Shown one piece after another: positions 14,401 to 26,400 of a stretch of DNA of 64,000 bases. Origin of the DNA: Paroedura picta (lineage: Eukaryota; Chordata; Lepidosauria; Squamata; Gekkonidae). The DNA lies in assembly GCF_049243985.1 (NCBI RefSeq), contig NC_135373.1, forward strand, positions 80,540,213-80,604,212, read 5' to 3'. The position numbers were made by a program, and so were the translations under genes. Below the pieces are notes generated by a model. That model was not told the DNA's origin. It did no database searches and saw nothing but the letters and a program-made list of their open reading frames with translations. Position 1 is the stretch's first letter, and the number at the start of each line of letters is the position of its first letter.

Positions 14401-17400
14401 GTAACATCTTCCACTGGATGGAAATATAACAATTTTTCTGCAAGTAGCCAGTTATATTAAAGTCAATAGACAATGGGGGGTTATATAATCTTTCAGTTTC
14501 TCCTGCATATTATGCGGTATGGCTGATATAGCAGATTTAATTCTTGTTGTCTATCTAGTTCAGTTAATATAGTTTCCAATTTATGGACACTGTATTAGAT
14601 TAGATTAACCCAGTATGTGTGCCTACTAATTGCTTGGAAAGTTGCAACAAGCAACAAGTAGCTGGAATTTATATGTCCCTAAACTTCAATTATAGTATGG
14701 TATATTTGAAAATTGTGAAACAGTTTTGCTTCTCATTCCAGTGTTCTCCTGGAATTAACACCAATCTCTTGGAGAAAATGGCGACTTTGAATGGTGGACT
14801 CTGTGACATTACGTCCCTATCCAAGTTCATCCATGTCAGCTTCAATCTCCAGGAATTCCCCAAATTGGAGTAGGCAAACCTATATGCTTGTGGTTTGTTT
14901 CAGACTGGCTTTGCTATTGCCTACTGCTCCTGCCATGCTGCATTGCACCCTAAAGGGATGGTGCTTTGCTGGCACCTTCGCCATAAGCTGTGGTACCAGT
15001 GAAAGCCCTTCCTTGTCTCTTGCCCTCAGTGGGAATTTTGGTACTGGGTGAGGAGTTGATCAGCAGTGGTGAACTGCCCAGACAATGGGCCTTTGGCAAA
15101 TTCACTGAAGGAGGATTTGTGTTGCCATCTATGGCAGAAAATATTTGTATCTGGATATCAAATGCCGGGTAACACAGCAACTAGTTCTTCATTTCCTGGA
15201 GAAACTAACAGGCTCAGGGCGGTTTACACAAAACATAGGGATAATACAGTGTAATTCATAACATCATAAGCTCTGTGGCTGTGCAGAGTGCATTTATTTA
15301 TTATTTACATTTATAAGCAGCTGTCAATCTCATTTATCAATAGAACTCTCCTTTTCTTTTTAAATCTCTGCAATGTTCCTTGTATATGATTTTATCTGAT
15401 AATTCCCTTGCTGGCTTTCAAGTGTTAGCTATTTTAAAAATAATGTTTCTTACTGTTGATTGTAACCCAATGCTTTCATAATACAGCTGACTCTATATTG
15501 CCGTCAGATTACTTTATAAATAGAAACACTAGATTGTCAATAGGTTAGTGTTGTATTTTTTAAGGCTGTAAAACTTTATTCAAAGCATGTACTATTAATC
15601 ATTCAGACATATTGATAGATTTCCTCCTGTATTTGAAAAACATGGGATTAGACACTAGCGGTCTCGTACTCTACATTATCATGAGACCACGTTTATTTCT
15701 ATTCTTATTCCCATATTTACTGCTTTGGAACATCTCCTTGCCTTCATTAAACAATCAAATTTCACTAGCAAATTTGACTTGTAATAACTGGCTGTAACTT
15801 TGAACACTTGATTTTTACGGAGCTGTTTAAAAGAGGGCATACCAGTGCAGGTGAATGGAATACGCTTCCTAAAATGCTAGAAATGGTTGGCTACGAATAG
15901 AATGTACTGGAGGTATAAAGTTAACATGGCCTGTGAAGGGAAAATGTGGTTAGACTGTGCTTGAACAGCAGGCATCATTACAGTCAGCTCCCTTAATACA
16001 GCCGCAAGTATTGTGCTAATACATCCAGGTGGGTGGAACGTGTAGGTGGCAGTCACTTGCATTTTTATTATTTAATTTTTATACTGGCCTCCCCGGTAGT
16101 TTATTAGACTAACTTTATTTGAACAGGTAACAGCTTTGACAGTATGTAGCTTGACAAGTCAATCCAGCGTGATGTTTGTTCTTTATTGGATAGGCCTACA
16201 AACATTCAAACTGAAAAACCCTTTGCATGCAAATAGACTCTGATTTAAAAAAAAACATGGTTCATTAGACGTTTTTGGAAAAAAAGGCAGACTGCTACTT
16301 GTTCTTTGTCTTCTTATTATTGTTCTTTGTCTTCTTATTATTAAGGAGTATAAACTCTGAAGCAAACCAGATAGTTCATATCTTTGAAGGAAAATAAAAC
16401 TCAGCTTCTAAAAAAATCTGTCTTGCAAGTCGTTGAGACCTGATGTTTTTAAAAAAACTGTAGTTGGAAAAAAATAGTGCATTTAAAAAAATGTACTTAC
16501 ATTGTTCAAGAACCTTGGCTTTTTTCCACTTGAGGAACAATAGTTTCCACATGCCTTGATGGTAAATTCTACCTTGAAGTCTTGATTTTAAGGAAAGGTG
16601 GAGCAGTGCTATTTCCTTGTGGTTTGGTTTCCTGTGCATGTAAATAGGGAAATTAATGTTTAGAAATGAAGAAAGTTTTGGAGCCTTGTTAACAGAATCA
16701 ACACACATCATTGTGTGTACTTACTAAAGAACAAGGCTTTTCACTCTGTTTCCTGATAACCTCTTTCCATGAGTTGTGAGAATAACTTGTTCTCTTTCAG
16801 TGAGGGAAGTCGTAGAAACTGAAGGTCACGCCTTCTGTTGTTCCAGGCCAGGGTTATGCAAATTTCTGTAGACTGTGGTTAGGAGTACCGAATTCGATTC
16901 TAGTGAGCAGTGGTCTTCTGTACTTCTTCCCTCTGATCAAAATCAGCTGAGACCATAAAGTGTCAAAGGAGGCATCAGAAGTTGTTTTTGTAACTCCTTT
17001 CTGGCAGAAGTGTTTGGGTCTCAGAACTTTTGAGGAGGAAGAGCTGATTTGTTATACCCTGCTTTACAGTACTTGAAGGAGTCCCAAAGTGGCTTACAAA
17101 CATCTTTCCCTTATTCTCCCCACAACAGACCTTGTTATATAGGTGGGGTGTGAGAGAGGTCTAAGAGACCTGTGACTCACCCATGGTCACCTAGCTGGCT
17201 GTATGTGGTGGAGTGAGGAATCACACCTGGCTCTCCAGATTAGAATCTGCCACTCTTAACTCTTGAAGATGTTAGTATCTGCACAGCATATGGGTTTTCC
17301 TTGTACAAGAATCAGTTTATCACCCAGACCCTATTTGTCTTTGGTTGACAGCTTAGAGATTGAATGGGTAGATTTAGAATAATTGGGTCAATCACGTTAT

Positions 17401-20400
17401 CATGGTGCAGTCCCGAAAACATGCTTCCAGTGGCTGATATTTAAAAGTGGGCTCGTACTGAAAAGCTGGATCCACTGAAACCTGTTTACAAACCCATTTG
17501 ACACAAAGGCTGGAATCAGGTTGCAGCACTGGCTGCAATGTTGGACTGCAAAAGACTGCCTAATTTTCTTGTCATAGGCACATTGGACTTCTTGAAGGAC
17601 CCACACAGTTGACACCTCTGGGAACCTTTGTAAAGTGTTACAAGTCTTAAGCAAACCTCCATTTGATCCTTTTAAATCACCAGAATCTAAAGTTTCTTTC
17701 TCGGAAACTGTCTTTTTTCTTGCAGAGATGACTTCTGCAAGAAGGATTTCTGAATTTGGGACTTTATTGGCTGGGAAGGAATTGTGTCTCATTGTTACTC
17801 AGGAGGGATCCTTCCTTTGTGCCAAAGTTGTTTCCCCCTTATCATGTTAACCAAGAATTAGCACTTCCATCCTTTTGTCGTATACCATGTCTTCCCAAAG
17901 AGAGTGTCTGGCAGAAATTAGACACTTGCAGGGTTCCATGGGTCTGCTTAAGTAGGACAACACAGATCAGCCGAAATGATTTTCAGTCTGTGTCATAGGC
18001 TTTAGGTAAAAAGGTTTCAAGCCATGTCTCTGAAGTGCAAGGCATGGGACCTTGAGAGAATGTTAAAGCCATTCCACTAGATTTGCAGCAATCTCAGCAA
18101 CCTTTTGCACTGAGATTCTGGTGGAAGAAATCTGTAGAGCTGCAACTTGGCCCACCTTTTATACATGTGCGAGACACTACAGGTGGGACCACTTAAAATC
18201 TGCAAAAGCTTCATCTGGTAGAAAGGTGTGCAACATAGTGGTGGAACAGAAGAAAAATAAAAATGAGGACACCACCCATTTTGTAGCTTGAGCATATAAC
18301 CAGTTTGGATGACTTCTCACTTGGGTGAAGTCATCCATACCACACAGCAAAAAAACAAAACAGTCAGATGAAAAGTCTGTTCTGCAGCTGGCTTTCACAA
18401 AGACTGGACAATCAGCTTTGCCCTGAGCCAACTCTACACAGATTTGCATAGTCCTGCCTGGAGTGAAAAGAGGCGTGACTTGACAGGCTGGATGGCTTCG
18501 CCCCACCTTCAGGATTATTTACAACCTGATTTAGTGGCTTATTTCCAAAGTAAAAAAAAGAAAAGTGTCTGTTTGCTTCTGCTTTGAGTGGCCTTCTAAT
18601 TCAAGAGAATACATTAAATGTAACCTACTTAATTTAGTAGTAGGATCACTTTTCAGATTACTAATTCACATGGAATTTGGCGGGGTAATTGCCTTATGTA
18701 ATTGAGACAAGCAAGAGCTTCTTGCAGGACTTCTGTTTATTTATTTTTCAAAAAAGTATACCCTGTTAACTGTTAGCCAGATGTACTTTCCATAATACTA
18801 GTAAATGAGTTTAAAAGACACTATAACTTTAAAAGGGTGGGAACTTAAAAATTAGAACATTACATGGCAAAGCTAACCGCAGAAATCGCACCCGCAAGGT
18901 CTCACCCAGCACAATTATTTAAGGTAATTAGATCACTTACCGCCCTCGAGGAAGGGCGACAAACAATAAGGGAATTGGAATTGAGCTGTGTGGCATTATC
19001 GAGCTATTTTGCGGACAAAGTCCTGTCGCTCCGCCGTGACCTACCTGCCACGATTGATACAGTTAGTGAACTGGAAGCTCTGTGGCCGTCAAGGGGGTTA
19101 GTGTTTGATGGCTTCAGGCGGCTCTCTGTAACCGAAGTGGACAAGTTACTGGGTTCAGTGAGGGCAACCACTTGCCCCTTGGATCCCTGTCCGTCCTGGT
19201 TGCTCAAATCGGGCGACCAGCGGATAGGAGGCCCCTTGAGGGAGATTGTCAACCTATCCTTAACATCTGGAGAGTTTCCCAAGGGGCTCAAGGAAGCAGT
19301 GGTACGCTCTTTACTGAAAACCCCATCATTGGACCCGCGGAACCCCGCCAGTTACCGTCCAGTTTCGCACTTGGTGTTCCTGGGTAAGGTGATAGAGCGG
19401 GCCACGGCAGACCAACTCCTAGGTTTCTTGGATGATACTTCGGCCCTCGACCCATATCAGTCTGGCTTCCTCCCTGACCACGGGGTGGAGACCGTGCTGG
19501 TCGCCCTCATGGATGATATCCGGCGCCAGCTGGATCAGGGCGGCTCCGCCATTCTCGTGCTTCTAGACCTGTCGGCTGCATTTGATGTGGTCGACCATGA
19601 GTTATTGGTACACCGCCTCGCCGGAGCTGGAATAAGGGGGACTGCGCTTCAATGGCTGGTCTCCTTTCTCCAGAACCGGATGCAGAGAGTTGTGATAGGG
19701 GAGAGTATGTCGAGCCCTTGTGAGCTCCCTTGTGGGGTTCTGCAGGGGGCAATATTCTCCCCCACACTATTTAACATCTGTATGCGCCCTCTAGCCCAGC
19801 TGGTCTGGGGCTATGGGCTGGGATGCCACCAATATGCGGATGACACCCAGCTCTACTTCCTAATGGATGGACGGCCGGACTCCACCCCGGATACATTTGC
19901 CAGCTGTTTGGAAGCGGTAGTTGGATGGCTCAGGCAGAATCGCCTGAAACTCAACCCCTCCAAGTCGGAGGTCCTGTGGCTGGGCAGAAGAGGGCAGGAC
20001 CAGGAAGCGCGCCTCCCATGCTTGAACGGGGTGCAATTAACACCTGCACCAGTTGCCAGAAATTTGAGGGTGACATTTGATGCCTCCCTCTCTATGGAGG
20101 CTCAGGTCACCAATGTAGCTCGGACGGCATTTTCCCATCTTCGCCAAGCCCGGCTACTAGCGCCCTACCTGTCCTCGGAACACCTGGCCACAGTGATCCA
20201 TGCAACGGTCACTTCCAGATTAGACTTCTGTAACTCGCTCTACGCGGGCCTTCCCTTGTCTTTGACTCGGAAGTTACAGCTGGTCCAAAATGCGGCTGCC
20301 AGGGTCCTCACTAGAACACCTTTGATGGCCTACATTCAGCCGGTGCTTCGTCATCTGTACTGGTTACCAGTCTGCTTCCGAATCAGATTCAAGGTTACTA

Positions 20401-23400
20401 TATGTGGCCTGGGTCCCGTCTACCTGCGGGACTGTTTGGTTGCTTATGGACCCCGCAGCGCACTCCACTCTGTGAGTATGAATTTACTGGTTGTCCTGGG
20501 CCCACGGGATGTTCGCCTGGCCTCAACCCGGGCCAGGGCCTTTTCAGTCCTGGCCCCAACCTGGTGGAATGAGCTTCCAGAAGAGCTAAGAGCCCTGCGT
20601 GATCTACCAGCTTTCCGCAGGGCCTGCAAGACGGAGCTCTTCTGCCAGGCATATGGTTGAGGCCAGGGCAGCTCTCCCACTAATCCATCAGAGGATCCCC
20701 TCCAATATTGAGATCTCTAACATCGAGATCATTGTTAGATCTATATTGGTGCCACCCTCTTCTGAATATTGTTCTCCCCACCAGGCTGAACTTGGGGGGA
20801 AGTCGGGTAACTAAGATCAGAATTGTGACCACCGCCGCTTATATGTTATATGTAACTTGTTGTTGATGTTAATTGGGGTTTTTATGGGGATTTTATTGTG
20901 TTTTAACTGTTTATGTTGTAAACCGCCCTGAGACCTATTTGGAGGGCGGTCTAAAAATTAAATAATAATAATAAATAATTAATAATACAGATATAGGGGG
21001 GAGGGAAAAACTGCACACATAGCCACCTAAAATAATGTAGGGCAAGCACCAGGTGAACTGCTGTGGGGAAGTGCATTCCAAAGCACTGAGAAGACTTGCA
21101 AACACTTGCTGCTGTTCTGCAGGTGAGGGTACATAGGACAAGATGCTTGAGAAAGGTTGCAAGTGTTTGCAGGTTCTAATGAGAGCTGGTGCTTCCAGGC
21201 CATTTAGAGAGCCCACCGTTTGCGTTCTGCCCTTGTGTAGCCACTCTCAGCGATCCCAAGTAGCTTGTACAATTCAGCAGCCTTTCTACATAGTTTTGAA
21301 CTACTTGAATCTTCTGAACAGTAGGTTAGTCCTCGTGCCATAATTTTTGCTAATGCGAAATGTATCAGTGCTCCTGCAAACTTGCAGGCAGTTGGTACGG
21401 AGAGGAAAGGCAGGTGGGAGAAAGTGCACACTGGTTGCTGACAGTAAGGCATCAGGCCATCCAAAACCTAAAAGGAGCCTTGATTGGATGCTCTTCTCCT
21501 TGGACATGCCTGGGAAAGCAGGAACAGGACATGGGGCTTTGGGGTCAGGATACCAAGTAATTAGTTGAGGCAGGGAGCCTCATGGCTGATGCTTAGTTTT
21601 AATGGATGCACTCTGAACAAAATAGCGCAATCTGGCCAGGGCAGCAGTGAAGCATTTGCTCTCCAGGTACAGTTTAAGTAGAGTTGTGCACAGTCTTGAT
21701 ATACAAATAGATCAAAGCCTTGTTAATGACTGCATCTTGATTTTCTCAAGCTCATGTTAGTTGATTCAAGTGCATTTAACTTTGATGGTTTCTTTCCAAG
21801 AAGGACCGTGATGTGAAGAGGAAGTGTTTCATAGGAGTTAAGGGCATGAATCCTAGTGTAGCCTTTAGGAACTGCTGCATCTGCAAGATGGGAGTTTAGG
21901 TTCAAAGTGAAGCCTGGCAGTCTTCAGTCATGAGGCTCAGCAAACCACAGACTAGCAAGGCCAAAACTTTAGTTTAGTTTTCATATTAATGCGATAAATA
22001 AATTTTCAGAGTTCAAATTCATAAAAAGGATACAAAATATTCGATTGGATACTATTCACAAAGGTGAAGTGCTTGGTTTATTCCATAATGTCTTGAAACT
22101 TCACATGCAGAAGACAAAAAGTGTGTACCAGGAAAACAAAAGCTTTTATTTGATTTAAAAGTGTGTGTAACCTGCTGTTCCTTGATATAAATCATGTGCC
22201 AGGACTCTGAAAGCTGCTTGTTGCCATTTAGGCTTCAGACTTTAAACAACCTCTCTATTTAGAACTGGGTTGCATGCCAGCAGCCATAGCAGAGCCATAT
22301 AGGGCATGACAGAACTTGTGGTTTTGGAGTGAGATCACAAAGTTGATTTGTTACTTCAATATCGCAAGTACATGCATGCTTTGTGTCCTCCCTCACAGAT
22401 GGACAAACACAAATTGTTTTATATTTTTGGTTCACTTTATTTGATTTTCTGTAGTGAAGCTTTCCAAAGTATGTTTTTCGTATTCCATGAAGGAAAGGGC
22501 AATACAACCAACTTGTCTTACTAGTTGACATATTAAGACGAGCTTTGATTTCTGGTCAAGGGTGAGTATGCATTTGTATTAATGATTAATGTTGGTGTTT
22601 AGAAGTCAGTTTTACACCTGTATCATTAAGGAAAATGATACCAGAATATCTAAATGCACCCCAGATGGTATGTACTGCCAAGTGATGCTTGTGGGTACCA
22701 ACTTCAAGCAACTTGTATTCCATTGTTTTACTCAGCATTATGCCTGTAATGTTTTGGTATTCTCGGAATTTCTTGTTCCTAAACCTTTTTGGAACAGCCT
22801 ATATATGAGATGATTGAGGACTACAATCCTGATAGCTTAAGCTGGAGTTGTTTACTTGGAGGATTGTTGTTTATCAAAGATCCGTCACCCTCATTTTCAT
22901 TATGTATTAGTAGGGCCTAGGTAGGAGTATTGCAAGTCAAGACCATTAAATAGATGGATCTGATAAGTAAAGCTGAGAGCTGAAATTGTTTCATACTATA
23001 TATGGTGCTCGTGCACAAGAGGAAAATGTAGCATTAGTTTTTACTGTGGATTGTGAACCAGTGCTTTCTGGAAAGTATCCAGTGCTCAGGGCAAAAGATT
23101 TACAATGGGCTAAAAAAATCAGCGTGCAGTTTATAATAAGACTTGTGTGGGGGGGTGTAGAGGGTATTCTAGGAAATACCTTTAAAAGCATGGCTGTATC
23201 TGGGTACCAGAAATCTAGTAAGTGTAAGTAACTGATCATTCTATGTGATTAAGTGTTCTTCAGAATGCTTTTAATTTATTGGGATAGGATTTAGAGAAGA
23301 GAGTAAACTTGGAAGATTACACCATATATTAATAATGCTGCCATTCTAAGACCTCTAAAATGCTTCAGTTAGGATGACAGAAAGCCTTAGGAATTAGAGA

Positions 23401-26400
23401 TAGGTTAGCTTGCCCATGAATTTTGTAGCTAGGTGGTGATTTGAACCTCTGTTACCACAATAACAGATGCCTTCTCTAATTGCATCAGGTGTATTCAAAT
23501 GCAGAATTTCTCCAATTATATCAGTGACGTCATATTTTAAAAGTCTGCATAGCTTTGAACAGGCTGTTCTGATATACTTTGTACATAATTAGTTGACGAA
23601 GCATGACCTAAGCATCACTGTCACTAATCACTAAACATAATTCAGCTCACTCCCTACCTGATTGGGCCTCATTGGCAGAGGGCCAGTCAGCTCAAATTGC
23701 ATACAGGTAATTCACTTTCTACCTGATTGTGCCCCCCCCCCAATGTTCACCAAATAGGAGATGGCCCTCAGCAAGGAATGGCCCGCCCTGGTAGTTCAGC
23801 ACCAATCGGGAGGGAGCTCTCAGCCAGGAAGGGCTAATAAGGAGCCTATTGGTCATTCCCGGCCCCAAGAAAGCCCGCCTGGCCTCAACCAGGGCCAGGG
23901 CCTTCTTGGTCCTGGCCCCAACTTGGTGGAATGAGGTCCCAGAAGAGCTGAGGGCCCTGCGGGAATTACCCGCAGGGCCTGTAAGGGCCATTCCGCAGGG
24001 CCTGTAAGACGGAGCTCTTCCGCCAGGGTTATGGTTGAGGGCGGGCAGTAAGGAAGATCAGGCTCCCCCCCTCACAAACTGGCGGTAGCGAGTGTCGGCC
24101 CCCTGTAGTTGTTGGATGCGGAGATTGGATGAGTAAGATTATGCCATCAGTATTGCTATTGTGACCAATTGGTTACTAACCACTTTAATTTTATTGTTTA
24201 TTCGTATGGATTTTAGGGGATGGGGTTATGTGAGCCACCTCGAGCCTTCGGGGGGAGGCAGAATATAAATACAACAACAACAACAATAATAGTAATAATA
24301 GTAATAATAGTAATAATAAAAGGAGGTCAGCTCTCCACCTCCAACTTCTTGTCGGTTTCAGAAGTTTGCTGGCTGGAAGAGGAGGCAGCCTCAAAGCATG
24401 CCTTGTTGCCATTAAGTGGCCCTGATCTTTTTCAACTTGGAGGACCTGGGGAAGTGAGCGGCTTCCTGGGGTAGCCTCTGCATGTCTTCTGGAGGGGAGG
24501 GCTGCGGGAGCCCCATAAAAGGCACCCTACTGGTCATCTGGGACCCACGGTGGCCAGGAAAAGCCTCTTTGTGAATATTTACTCATGAGTAAGTTATGGC
24601 TTTTGGAATGTTTACTTATGAGTAAGTCACGGCCCTCAGCCAGGAATGGCCCACCCTGGTAGTTTAGCCCCAATCAGGAGGGAACTCTCAGCTAGGAAAG
24701 GCTATTGTGGGGTCAACTTTCTGTCCCCAACGTGCAGCTAGTTTCAGAAGTTTGCTGGATGGAAGAGGAGCCGGCCTCAGGGAATACCCTGCCGCCAGTA
24801 AGTTGCCCTGGCCTCCTGGCCTCTTTCTACTTGGAGGTGGGGAGTCAGCTACCTCCTGGAGCAGCCTCTGCATGCCTTCTGGAGGGTGGGCCGTGGGAGG
24901 GCCAGAAATGGCCCCCTGCCAGCCCTCTGGAACCAAGGGCAGCCAGGAAAAGCCTCTGCCCTGGAAATGTTTACTCATGAGTAAGTCATGTGTGGTTTGC
25001 AATTTGCAATCGGAGAAGAGAGGAAGGCTTTGGGGGGGGGGTAACCATAACAAGCAATTGCAGCAGGGAAAGTAATGCTGATTTGGGTGGGACAGACCTT
25101 TTCTTTCCATATGTATACCACCTTGGTCTTGCTGCAGTCTTTCCAGGACCATCACACCAAACCAAAGTTGAGACCAGTGGCGTGGAATGGGGAAACAGTA
25201 AACTGGGCACAGATGCACCATAGGGACATATGGACTGGGGAGACTCTGTTCCCCAGTGTCACCTTCCCAGCAGAAGAAGAGTTGAGTTTTATACCTTGCT
25301 TTTCACTGCCCAGAAGAGTCTCAGAGTGGCTTATAAAGGCCTTCCCTTCCTCTCCTTACAACAGACATCCTGTGAGGCTTGGAGAGGTCTGAGAGAAACT
25401 GCTTGGTGAGAACAGTTTCTAACAGGACTGTGACTAGTCCAGCATGTGGAGGAGCAGGGAATCAACTCCAGCTCACCGCATTAGAAGCTGCTGCTCTTAA
25501 CCACTACACAAAGATGCACAAATTGGCATTGCCTTGAAGAGATGTAGCTAGAGCACAGGCAGAAGAAGCTGTTGCAGGAGGATGGTATGAGTCTTTTTTT
25601 TTACTTGCTCATTGACTGTTATGGAATTCTTCCTTGAAATTTGGTCCTTCTGGCCAATGGTTTCTCAGAGCAATCCAAAGAGGGAGATGTTCAGGTATTT
25701 CTTGTATGGAGAGGTGATTGTGTAGTTAATAAGGTTTGCAACTTCTCTGTGTGCATGAGTATGTGTAGAGGGCAGTGCTATACAGCCCCGTCCAAGCAGC
25801 TCTTTACTCCAGGGGAACTGATGTTTGCAGGCTGGAAAGGAGCTTCCATTCTGGGGTTCTCCAGGTCCTACCTGGAGGCTGGCATCCCTGACAAGTGGCA
25901 GGGATGCTGGATTCAATCTGGGATCTGGAGATCCCACTTCTGGGGTTTCTTGAAGCCTAAAGAATCTTTCAGGGGTTTCTCATTGGTAAAAAAAGTTGAG
26001 AAAAGCTGACATAGAGGCTTCTGTGAGTTCCTTGCCAACCGATGTTTTCATGTTTGATTGTAACATACAACTGTTTTTTTTTTAATTTACTTTGAAATTA
26101 AACTGAACTGAAACATGTACAGACTGGAAGGTTTTTAGTTCTTCAAGCTTATTTTATTAATTAAATATTTTCATTGAAACTGACAAGTTTATGAATTATT
26201 TGATGTTTATTGTTGTCAGCAGTTACTGCCACACAGCAGCTCTCTTTGTTTCCCACCTGCTGCCTGGCATCCCAGCACCTCCATGGGATCCAAAGCCAGA
26301 GAGTGCCCCCTCCCCAGTAGCCCTTTTATCCAGGGGGTCTGATATCTGTTGCCTGGAAATAACCTGCCATTCGAGTAAATCCATTTGAGTAAATCGACTC

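Noticed and set aside
18864-20660. A host gene encoding a 598-residue protein
   Set aside because: The protein is an L2 reverse transcriptase, and the nucleotide sequence recurs as fragments at four other places in the window with LINE-type tails.
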